Assembly (NCBI GenBank): GCA_046292345.1
Contig: JBKBRC010000021.1
Coordinates: 1 to 45,070 of the forward strand
Length of the DNA stretch: 45,070 nt
Direction: 5' to 3'
Source: JBKBRC01 sp046292345
GTDB lineage: Bacteria; Bacteroidota; Rhodothermia; Rhodothermales; Rubricoccaceae
Each line of letters starts with the position of its first letter. Position 1 is the first letter of the stretch. Positions 16,604-22,723 of this stretch are shown here, piece by piece. The translations under genes were made by a program, and so were the position numbers. The notes below the pieces were generated by a model. It worked only from the letters and a program-made list of their open reading frames with translations. It was not told where the DNA came from and made no database searches.

Positions 16604-17057
16604 AGCCGAGCCCATGCTTTTGCGCCTGGTCCGCCAGCGCCTGAAGGGATGCCTCCGCCTCCCGGTACTGCCGCTCCCGATACGCCACCACGTCGGCCCG
16701 TCGCACCCGTCGGTGGGTCCCGACCTTCCGGTGCGGGATCGCCCCCTCGTCGAGGAGCCGTACGAGATACGGCCGCGAGACATTCAGCAGCTCCGCTGCC
16801 TCGCTCGTCGTCACCTCCTCATCCACGCGAGAGACATGAACGGCTCGGCCGTCTACCAGCGCGAGGAACAGGGAAGACAGTGCCTGCGCAACCGGAGCTG
16901 GCAAAGATGCCTCCTCGTCCTCCTTGCCCTGCTGGCGGACCATCAGCGAGACGGATGCCTCGGTCCCCGAGGCGGCGGCGAACACGTCGCGGTGCGCCTG
17001 AAGCCGCGCCCACTCCTGCGGCGACATGGCTTGAGGATCGAGCAGGAAAGGGGGCAT
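16596..17057 (-). CDS. Excisionase-type (MerR-like) helix-turn-helix protein
   Basis: 153 residues from the ATG at 17057 (MPPFLLDPQAMSPQEW); MSPQEW at 17027 is an alternative start. The frame is open to 17144, but the extra residues are Cys-rich and the DNA there looks like a promoter region. The C-terminal half has TTSEAAELLNVSRPYLVRLL, then the IPHRKVGTHRRVRRADVVAY wing, the standard excisionase-family winged HTH. The N-terminal half is helical. Proteins of this architecture act as DNA-binding antitoxins or local repressors, often paired with PIN toxins; no PIN gene is present here. As the first gene of the minus-strand island it is the obvious candidate autoregulator of the defence operon, which is inference. 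Confidence 0.8.
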   Translation of the reverse strand: MPPFLLDPQAMSPQEWARLQAHRDVFAAASGTEASVSLMVRQQGKEDEEASLPAPVAQALSSLFLALVDGRAVHVSRVDEEVTTSEAAELLNVSRPYLVRLLDEGAIPHRKVGTHRRVRRADVVAYRERQYREAEASLQALADQAQKHGLGYE

Positions 17058-17209
17058 CGGCGTGAGGGGAGCGTTAGCGGCGTAAGCGGAATAAACGAAA
17101 CAGCCGCAACATGAGCAACAACTTATCTTCAGTGCTCCCGGCACTCACGATTCCTCTCCCGTCACTGCCGTGAATAGGGCCGTCGGCGTTACCGTTCTCC
17201 GCTTCAGCC
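17058..17209. promoter_or_regulatory. Divergent intergenic region with promoter-like elements
   Basis: About 150 bases separate the leftward defence operon from the rightward 383-aa gene. The stretch 17090-17135 is distinctly AT-richer than its surroundings. On the minus strand GATAAGTTGT (minus-strand match at 17118-17127) resembles the Bacteroidota -7 box TAnnTTTG with two mismatches. A small hairpin GTGC-TCCCG-GCAC lies at about 17132-17144. This is the natural binding site for the HTH protein if it autoregulates. Confidence 0.35.
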
Positions 17210-18361
17210 GTGAGCACGCACTCCTTCCACATCACCATCGGAGCGGCCCCGCACGTTCGCTACGGGGAAGGGATCAAGCTCGACCGAGAGGTACAGCTCA
17301 TCAAGGCCGCCCTCCTCTACGCCGACGAGGCGACGCTCTGTAGCCCGGCGTCCACTCTTCTCATAGGCATGGCGGCGCTGGGCGAGCACGCAGTCGGGAA
17401 TCTCAACACGCGGAAGCAGCTCGATCTCCTTCAGCAGATTGGCGAGGCCCTTCCCGATGGTCACGTGTTCGCGCAGGTGGCGGCCATGTACGACGTCCTC
17501 CGCCGGCAGCGCGGCGGAGGGGCCGCCGCCATTGTCGCGAAGAAGAAGATCGAGCGCGTGGTCTCACAGGGGTGGGAGCAGGTCCGCGCAAAGATCTTCG
17601 AGATCGCTGAGGGTGCGGGTGCCGCCGAGATTCTCTCCGCCGTAGAGGCGGGCAGGCTTCACCTCAACCCTCTCGGCCTCGACCAACCCAATGCCGACGG
17701 CTCTCTCGATGAGCTAACGTGGGCCTACACCGATGCGCTCTACGACGCCATCAAGGACGCTGTGACCTACCCACTCCTCGATGACGACACGGGCCGACTG
17801 ATCCGCGCCCTCATCCGCGAAGGGCACCTTACCGCGGACCCTCAGCACGATGCTCGGGGAAAGCAGGTGGGCTTGGCCGCGGCGCTCTTCGAGCGGCTAC
17901 CTCAGTTCGACCTCGCCACCGTGGATGAGGTCCTCGACGTCCGGCGCGAGCTTGACCAGCACCTTACCCGATTCCGAGCCGCCGTGGCACGCTACGCCGA
18001 TGCCATCGGCTCTGCGGTGTGGGATGAGAGCTTCGTCGCCGACGCCGAGCAGGTCTTCGTGCGCGAGGTAGCACCAGCCGTTCGCGACATCGAAGATGCC
18101 ATCGCCTCAACTCCTTACCTCCGCACGCTCATTTCTCGCTTCGCAGACCGAGGGAGTGCGCTTTCGGCCCCCATTCTCTCCATCGCCGTCACGCAGGCAA
18201 CGGCTCTTCCTGATCTCCTCGGCCTCGCCTTCGGCGGGCTCTCCGTAGGAGCCAACCTGTATACCGCTCATCAGGATTGGCGGGAGAAGCGCCGCCAAGT
18301 AGAAGGGAACCACCTCTTCTTCTACTACGCCGCCGGCAAGGAGCTCAATCGCCTGGAGTAG
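17210..18361 (+). CDS. Unrecognised 383-aa protein divergent from the defence island
   Basis: The frame opens with GTG at 17210 and gives 383 residues; I see no Shine-Dalgarno. I do not recognise the family. The N-terminus contains VQLIKAALLYADEATLCSP, a short pattern suggesting a conserved domain. The middle is helical and charged (KKKIERVVSQGWEQVRAKIF), followed by LVRDIEDAI-like helices. Near the C-terminus a weakly hydrophobic stretch (TALPDLLGLAFGGLSVGA) could associate with membrane, then an acidic/basic tail ends in FFYYAAGKELNRLE. It is transcribed away from the defence operon and sits between it and the phage-like cassette, so it may be an independent cargo or defence gene. Codon use is like the island. 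Confidence 0.7.
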   Translation: MSTHSFHITIGAAPHVRYGEGIKLDREVQLIKAALLYADEATLCSPASTLLIGMAALGEHAVGNLNTRKQLDLLQQIGEALPDGHVFAQVAAMYDVLRRQRGGGAAAIVAKKKIERVVSQGWEQVRAKIFEIAEGAGAAEILSAVEAGRLHLNPLGLDQPNADGSLDELTWAYTDALYDAIKDAVTYPLLDDDTGRLIRALIREGHLTADPQHDARGKQVGLAAALFERLPQFDLATVDEVLDVRRELDQHLTRFRAAVARYADAIGSAVWDESFVADAEQVFVREVAPAVRDIEDAIASTPYLRTLISRFADRGSALSAPILSIAVTQATALPDLLGLAFGGLSVGANLYTAHQDWREKRRQVEGNHLFFYYAAGKELNRLE

Positions 18362-18409
18362 GGCAGCACCAGTCGCGCTCTGCTTTCCTCGGCAGCTACT
18401 GGTCGTCTC

Positions 18410-18877
18410 CTACGGGCCGAGCTGCCATACTGCGAAGAGGGCTACAGCCGCACTACCCGCGGCAGTCGCCGCGATCCGCCACCACCGCGCCCGACGCTCC
18501 GCGCTGCGTGCCGCCGCCCGCCAGTGCTCCGCTTCGGCACCCAGCGCCCGCACGCGCCCCTCGCTCAGGCCCAGCACCCGCGAGCACGCCGACGCTTCCC
18601 TTTGGGTCGCCTCTGAACGCTCCGCAAGCACGAGTACCAGGCTGTCCTGCGCCGCGATCACCCGCGCCGCCTCGGTCTCCACCGCCCGCAGCGCCTCCGC
18701 CTCGGCCGCGCACACGACGTAGTCCGCCACCAGGGCCCGAGGCACCAGGTAGGCGTCCGCCTCCGACACGTGCTGGACGGCCAGGCTATCGGCCGACTGG
18801 GCTACCGCCGAGCCGCCGGCGCAGCACAGCGCCAGCGAGAGCGCCCAGGCTGTCCGGCTCCACCCGTTCGAGCTCAT
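18410..18877 (-). CDS. Small envelope protein: N-terminal signal, coiled coil, C-terminal membrane helix (spanin-like)
   Basis: 155 residues from the ATG at 18877. The start lies inside the preceding gene and overlaps it by 92 bases in another frame. The N-terminus WALSLALCCAGGSAVAQ is a secretion signal with cysteines near its end (poor lipobox). The middle, rich in Ala/Glu (AEAEALRAVETEAARVIAAQ), is predicted coiled coil. The C-terminus WWRIAATAAGSAAVALFAVW is a membrane helix. An exported N-terminus plus a C-terminal membrane anchor spanning the periplasm is the topology of unimolecular spanins, which disrupt the outer membrane at the end of phage lysis. Location directly after an endolysin gene supports this, but sequence similarity to a known spanin was not established. 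Confidence 0.65.
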   Translation of the reverse strand: MSSNGWSRTAWALSLALCCAGGSAVAQSADSLAVQHVSEADAYLVPRALVADYVVCAAEAEALRAVETEAARVIAAQDSLVLVLAERSEATQREASACSRVLGLSEGRVRALGAEAEHWRAAARSAERRARWWRIAATAAGSAAVALFAVWQLGP

Positions 18878-19175
18878 CGCGTACCTCGTCGAGTTCGTCC
18901 AACCGCTGCCGAGCCTCCGCCCACGCTCGCCGGCGCATCTCGGCCTCCGCCTCCCACCGCCGGACCTCCACCGCCAGCGACTCCGCCCGCTCCGCCGACG
19001 CTTCGGCCTCCGCGCGCCACCGTTGGATCTCGGCCGCGAGCATACTGTCGTAAGCTGCCACGGCCTCCCAGGAGGCTCCTGAGCGCTCGCCATCCGCTCC
19101 GCACGAGCGGAGGCCCCAGCCGAGCGTGACGCCCAGCAGAAGGGCCACCAGCGCTGGGAGGAGCCGGCTGCTCAT
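18786..19175 (-). CDS. Small membrane-anchored coiled-coil protein (Rz-like)
   Basis: 129 residues. The ATG at 19175 overlaps the endolysin stop as ATGA (19172-19175). The N-terminus LLPALVALLLGVTLGWGL is a membrane helix or signal anchor followed by RSCGADG. The remainder is a long charged coiled coil (EIQRWRAEAEASAERAESLA, VRRWEAEAEMRRRAW). An inner-membrane anchor with a periplasmic coiled coil is the layout of phage Rz (i-spanin) proteins. Its 3' end overlaps the next gene by 92 bases out of frame, as in Rz/Rz1 pairs. The role in lysis is inferred from topology and position. Confidence 0.65.
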   Translation of the reverse strand: MSSRLLPALVALLLGVTLGWGLRSCGADGERSGASWEAVAAYDSMLAAEIQRWRAEAEASAERAESLAVEVRRWEAEAEMRRRAWAEARQRLDELDEVRDELERVEPDSLGALAGAVLRRRLGGSPVGR

Positions 19176-20023
19176 GGCGATGCACCATCACCATACCGCA
19201 CCGGCGTGAAGGCGACGATCCGGAAGTAGGCGCCGGGCTGGATGCACCGGACCCGCTCCCACACGCCGTCCCCGTCCGCCTGGCTTCCGGCCGAGCCAGA
19301 CGAGGTGTTCCCCTCGATGGTGCGCCCGCACCGGAGGTACCATGCCGGCCCCCGCACGGAAGCGTTGTCGTCGCGGAGCACGAACCCGACGTGCCCGCGC
19401 CACGTCGCCCCGCGCCGCCAGACCACCAGGCTCCCCACCGGCGGGCGCGATGCGCCTCGCAGCACGTCCCGCGCACGGACACTCTCTCGGCCGACGTACC
19501 GCGTCGCCACCCCGCTCCGCACCGCCGGCACGAGCCGCCGCCCCGACTGGCGCTCGGCCTCATCGAGGATGAACCCGACGAACGCCGCGCACCACGCGCT
19601 CCCCGGCGGGATGCCGACGGCCCGCTGAAACGCCTCCACCTCAGGGCCTCGGTTCGCCCCACCTTTCTCGACGGTGCCGACGTACCCCGCCGCGATGCCG
19701 ACGGCGAGCTCCCCCGCCTCGGAGCGTGCGGGCGCCTCTACCGCGCGCCGGCTCACCGGCTGGGCTGTCGCTACCGTGGCCGCCAGCAGCAACGCCAGCG
19801 CCACGAGCATGAGCCCGTACGCCACGTTCCCCGCCTTCAGCTCCGCCACCGTGTCGAGGTCCCGCAGCACGAAGCGGTCGAACGCCCAGAACGCCCCCAC
19901 CGCCAGTGCGGCTTTGAGCAGCCCCGCCGCGAAGCCGGAGAGCGCCGGCACCGCCGCGAACGTCACCGCCACGAGCGCCGCGCTCACCAGGAGCGCCACC
20001 ACTACGAAGATCCATCCCCTCAT
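19172..20023 (-). CDS. Three-helix membrane domain fused to CHAP-like endolysin
   Basis: 283 residues. The ATG at 20023 overlaps the stop of the upstream coiled-coil gene as ATGA, fixing the start. Three hydrophobic segments lie in the first ~90 residues (WIFVVVALLVSAALVAVTFA; LLKAALAVGAFWAF; YGLMLVALALLLAATVATA). The third ends in a signal-peptidase-like ATA-Q. The catalytic part has NRGPEVEAFQRAVGIPPGSAW followed at once by CAAFVGF (candidate nucleophile Cys) and WRGHVGFVL (candidate His), then IEGNTSSGSAGSQADGDGVW, a tail typical of phage CHAP/amidase endolysins that cleave peptidoglycan peptides. A holin-like or anchor domain fused to an endolysin is unusual; normally they are separate genes. 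It sits inside the lysis-like cassette. Confidence 0.85.
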   Translation of the reverse strand: MRGWIFVVVALLVSAALVAVTFAAVPALSGFAAGLLKAALAVGAFWAFDRFVLRDLDTVAELKAGNVAYGLMLVALALLLAATVATAQPVSRRAVEAPARSEAGELAVGIAAGYVGTVEKGGANRGPEVEAFQRAVGIPPGSAWCAAFVGFILDEAERQSGRRLVPAVRSGVATRYVGRESVRARDVLRGASRPPVGSLVVWRRGATWRGHVGFVLRDDNASVRGPAWYLRCGRTIEGNTSSGSAGSQADGDGVWERVRCIQPGAYFRIVAFTPVRYGDGASP

Positions 20024-20430
20024 GACTCCCTCTCGTTGGTGTCGTCGGATTCCTGCGGTCCCTGAGCCTTGTCGAAGGGCGGGCGTTCTACCTCCCGGAG
20101 CTCCCGCTCCAGCCGGGCGGCGCCCTCGCCGTCGTGCTTCTTCAGCTCGCGGATGAGGCGGTAGACCACCTCCCTCATCCGCCGGAGCAGCCGGTGCGCC
20201 TCCTCGAGCTGCTCGGCCTGCTCGCGGATGCGCCGCCGCTGCTCGACGTTCTGCGCCTCCAGCCGTTCGAGCTGCTCGTCGAGCCGGGCCAGCAGCCGCT
20301 CCGTCCGCTGGTCCACGGCCGCGGCGAGGTCGACGAGCACGCGGCGCTGGACGCGCCGGCCCCGCTGGTAGGCGACGTAGGCGCCGCTGAGGGCCGCCGC
20401 CGCCGAGGCGATGTAGGCGAGCACCTCCAC
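20020..20430 (-). CDS. Membrane-anchored coiled-coil protein of the phage-like cassette
   Basis: 136 residues from a GTG at 20430, with a GAGGG Shine-Dalgarno-like sequence about 10 bases upstream. The N-terminal VLAYIASAAAALSGAYVAY is a membrane helix. From residue ~25 on the protein is a long coiled coil (DLAAAVDQRTERLLARLDEQ, LRRMREVVYRLIRELKKH). Such single-helix coiled-coil proteins precede endolysins in many phages and may act as a holin or antiholin or a morphogenesis factor; which one cannot be told from sequence. It overlaps the endolysin gene by 4 bases. A large hairpin lies just upstream. Confidence 0.7.
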   Translation of the reverse strand: MEVLAYIASAAAALSGAYVAYQRGRRVQRRVLVDLAAAVDQRTERLLARLDEQLERLEAQNVEQRRRIREQAEQLEEAHRLLRRMREVVYRLIRELKKHDGEGAARLERELREVERPPFDKAQGPQESDDTNERES

Positions 20431-20451
20431 GTCGGCTACCCTCGACGATTT

Positions 20452-20526
20452 GCCCCGCCCTCCGCTCCGGGAAGGCTCCTACTCCGCTCCTACTCAACTC
20501 CTACCCGGGGAGCGGGAGGGCGGGGC
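20452..20526. other. Long hairpin between the DUF6266 gene and the lysis genes
   Basis: The left arm at 20452-20471 is complementary to 20504-20526 over about 20 pairs with three single-base bulges. The 32-base loop holds three copies of CTCCTAC (minus strand GTAGGAG). No T-tract follows on either strand. It may attenuate or process the transcript, or hide the GTAGGAG motifs; a recombination site is another possibility. Confidence 0.7.
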
Positions 20527-20552
20527 GACTGGATCGTACCCGATCCATCACG

Positions 20553-21296
20553 TTAGACGAGGGCGCCGGCCGGAGCCGCCGGGGCCGCCACCTGGTTCGC
20601 CGCGGCGAGGGCCGCCTGCCGGTCGGCCGCCGTCGCGATGACGGGGTCGCCGACGTCGTCGAACCCGATGGACGAGTTCACCGCGAGCACCGTCGAGGCC
20701 GGGGTGTCGCCCGGCTGGTACGCCAGCACGTGGAACACGTACATCGCGTGGTCGGCATACGGCAGTGCGATCACGGCCGAGCCGTCGCCGCGGGTGAAGC
20801 CGGTGTACGTCCCCTTCAGCGAGCCGTCCGCCTTCCGGAGCACGACGACGGCCACGGCGTCGCCGGCCTCGCCCGCCCCGCCGTCGAAGGCTACCTCGGT
20901 GTCGCCGGCGCCGTCGTCGGCCACGCCGGTCACCTCGGCCGGGGTGAGGCCGCCGCGGGCGAGGAGCGCCTTGATGGGGTCGAAGACGCCGGGGTCCTCG
21001 TTGCCGGGGACGAGCGCCGAGCGCATGAGGGCCTGGTTCGCCCGCATCCACTCGTTGTAGGCGGTGGTCCCGTTCTCGAACCGCGTCCAGTAGGGGCGGA
21101 TGAACGAGTCCATGATGTAGGTCGCCAGTGTGGCGAGGCCGCGGAAGAGCGCCCGCGCCGCCTGCTGCGCCTGCGTGTTGGGGTTGCTCGGCGACACCCG
21201 CGCGCGGATGACGTCCTTCCCCTTCCAGTTGCTCATGACGACGGTGCCGACGGCGTTGCGGCCCCCGCCGAGGATGCCCTGCTTCAGAACGGCCAT
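20553..21296 (-). CDS. DUF6266 family protein
   Basis: 247 residues from the ATG at 21296, which has a near-consensus Shine-Dalgarno 6 bases upstream. The N-terminus VLKQGILGGGRNAVGTVVMS followed by NWKGKDVIRAR and SPSNPNTQAQQAARALFR is the DUF6266 signature, a family of unknown function found in Bacteroidota genomes. The second half (KADGSLKGTYTGFTRGDGSA and following) is Gly/Asp/Thr-rich and looks like beta-sandwich. The strong ribosome site suggests high expression, as for a structural component. Its neighbours are lysis-like genes, so I infer a virion or particle protein, without direct evidence. It starts the group that also holds the hairpin and endolysin. Confidence 0.75.
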   Translation of the reverse strand: MAVLKQGILGGGRNAVGTVVMSNWKGKDVIRARVSPSNPNTQAQQAARALFRGLATLATYIMDSFIRPYWTRFENGTTAYNEWMRANQALMRSALVPGNEDPGVFDPIKALLARGGLTPAEVTGVADDGAGDTEVAFDGGAGEAGDAVAVVVLRKADGSLKGTYTGFTRGDGSAVIALPYADHAMYVFHVLAYQPGDTPASTVLAVNSSIGFDDVGDPVIATAADRQAALAAANQVAAPAAPAGALV

Positions 21297-21302
21297 GACT
21301 CT

Positions 21303-21310
21303 ACCTCCTC
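21303..21310 (-). promoter_or_regulatory. Strong Shine-Dalgarno of the DUF6266 gene
   Basis: On the minus strand GAGGAGGT lies 6 bases before the ATG at 21296. Most genes in this window have no clear Shine-Dalgarno, as is common in Bacteroidota, so this site stands out and selects the start codon. Confidence 0.7.
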
Positions 21311-21375
21311 GTGCTTGTTGGACGGATGAGGAAGCAACGTAGGCCACCACCCGCGCCCTGTCGAGGTCATCGTCG

Positions 21376-21684
21376 TCACCCGTCGGCGTCCTCATCGGGC
21401 TCCGGCCGCCCCAGCCGGCGCCGCTCCCTTGAGAGCGCCGCCACGCGCTTCCGATAGACAATCCCCCTCACGCGCTCGGAGCTGAGGAAATACGGCCGCC
21501 CGCATGCATCGAGGTGCGGCCCCCGCAGCTCATCGACGGCCGCCTCGACGGAGAGCCCGCGCGCGCGGAGCTCCTCGAAGCGCGCCCGCACCCGGACGTC
21601 CCGGAGCGCCGTGTGGAGAGCCCGTGCCACCCGCTCGTCCGCCAGCGCCAGGCGCAGCTCCTCGGTGTAGTCGTGCCGCTCCAT
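21376..21684 (-). CDS. Small possible DNA-binding protein of the phage-like cassette
   Basis: 102 residues from the ATG at 21684. It is all-helical and basic. ARFEELRARGLSVEAAVDEL followed by YFLSSERVRGIVYRKR looks like a helix-turn-helix in which the second helix (SSERVRGIVYRK) would contact DNA, reminiscent of sigma region 4 or small phage regulators. The C-terminus (LSRERRRLGRPEPDEDADG) is charged. It is the first gene on the minus strand before DUF6266, 79 bases away, and is a plausible regulator of the cassette. The family assignment is tentative. Confidence 0.6.
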   Translation of the reverse strand: MERHDYTEELRLALADERVARALHTALRDVRVRARFEELRARGLSVEAAVDELRGPHLDACGRPYFLSSERVRGIVYRKRVAALSRERRRLGRPEPDEDADG

Positions 21685-21780
21685 CCGCTACACCGCCACG
21701 AGGGAACCCAGCTGAGGCCGCAGGGCGTAGAGCTGCGCCAGCTGAGCAGTTCGAACAACGTCCTGTCCGGGGAGCCGGAC

Positions 21781-21814
21781 AAGACGCTCGCCTCTTCCGA
21801 GGGGCGAGCGTCTT
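21781..21814. terminator. Intrinsic terminator between the SDR operon and the phage-like cassette
   Basis: A 12-bp perfect stem, AAGACGCTCGCC (21781-21792) with its complement at 21803-21814, closes a 10-base loop. A smaller hairpin GTCCGG/CCGGAC lies beside it at 21764-21779. It sits 75 bases downstream of the SDR stop on the minus strand and would insulate the cassette from the monooxygenase operon. The stem ends in CTT rather than a long T-tract, as in the terminator at 39483. Confidence 0.75.
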
Positions 21815-21889
21815 CCGTTCCCGGTCTGCGTGCGTGGCCAGAAGGCGTGGCCAGAAGGACGTGACCCCGCGCCCTTTGCGACAGGGCAC

Positions 21890-22723
21890 TTACCGCGTGA
21901 TACGGGCGAACACCGGACGCATCGCCGCCCAGTACGCGCCCGGCGCAAGGCGCTGCACGAGATCGGCCAGGCGTGCGTCGGCGCCCACGAGCACGCGCCG
22001 CTCGCGGCGCGCGATGCCACGCACGATGCGCCGCGCAGCGGCTGCGGGTGGCATCCGGAGCGCGCGTTGTGAGAACGCCGCCTGCATGGCAGCCACGCGC
22101 GCGCGGTCGGCGCCTGCAGCGACACGGGCTGCGGCCGCAATCCGTGTCCGCACGCCGCCCGGGTGCACTACCGTCACGCCTACGCCCGTGCCGCCGAGCT
22201 CGTGGCGCAGCGCCTCCGAGAACCCGCGCACGGCGAACTTGGACGTGGCGTAGGCCACCTGCTCGGCCGGCCCAATCAGCCCGAACAGGCTCGAGACGTT
22301 CACGAGCTGCGCCGCCGGCTCGGCGCGCAGCGCCGGCAGAAACGCCCGCGTGAGCGCCACGACGCTGAACAGGTTGACCTCCATCTGCCACCGGAACTCC
22401 TCCTCCGAGGTCTCCTCAAACCGCCCGGCCAGGCCGGCGCCGGCGTTGTTGACGAGCACGCTCACGCGGCCGTGGGCCGCCAGCACGGCGTCGCGGAATC
22501 CTCCTGTGGCTGCGCCCTCGGTCACATCCAGCGCGTGCGCGGTGACGACAGGCCCCAGCAGCTGCGCCCGCCGGACGGTCTCGGCCAGGCCCTCTGTGTC
22601 GCGGTCGGCCAGGGCCAGGGCGGCGCCCCGCGCGGCCAGTTCGAGCGCCACCGCGCGGCCGATGCCCCCGGCCGCACCCGTGACCACGGCCACGGCCCGT
22701 GCCAGATCAAGCCGCGTCGGCAT
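21890..22723 (-). CDS. Short-chain dehydrogenase/reductase (SDR)
   Basis: 277 residues from the ATG at 22723. It is a classical SDR that oxidises or reduces alcohols and ketones with NAD(P): TGAAGGIG cofactor loop at residues 15-22, NNAG at 92-95, catalytic Ser near 144-145 (NVSSLFG) and YATSK with Tyr158 and Lys162. An Asp at the end of beta-2 (LADRD) favours NAD. It is the last gene of a three-gene operon after a Baeyer-Villiger monooxygenase and an esterase, overlapping the esterase by 17 bases. In the mycobacterial mymA operon the equivalent dehydrogenase follows the same two enzymes. Supplying ketone substrate from a secondary alcohol for the monooxygenase is a reasonable role. A terminator follows at 21781. 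Confidence 0.9.
   Translation of the reverse strand: MPTRLDLARAVAVVTGAAGGIGRAVALELAARGAALALADRDTEGLAETVRRAQLLGPVVTAHALDVTEGAATGGFRDAVLAAHGRVSVLVNNAGAGLAGRFEETSEEEFRWQMEVNLFSVVALTRAFLPALRAEPAAQLVNVSSLFGLIGPAEQVAYATSKFAVRGFSEALRHELGGTGVGVTVVHPGGVRTRIAAAARVAAGADRARVAAMQAAFSQRALRMPPAAAARRIVRGIARRERRVLVGADARLADLVQRLAPGAYWAAMRPVFARITR

Noticed and set aside
1261..17057. Island as DISARM or BREX
   Set aside because: No DUF1998 protein and no PglZ, BrxC or Lon-like gene; the SNF2 helicase and PLD-like domain alone are not sufficient.
1..21684. Transposon or integrase-bearing element
   Set aside because: I looked for transposase, tyrosine or serine recombinase motifs and terminal inverted repeats and saw none.
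21685..21780. tRNA-like D-arm sequence (GCTCAGCTGG) and a GTTCGAAC palindrome on the minus strand
   Set aside because: No acceptor stem, anticodon arm or correctly spaced T-arm can be folded, so it is not a tRNA or a tRNA attachment site.
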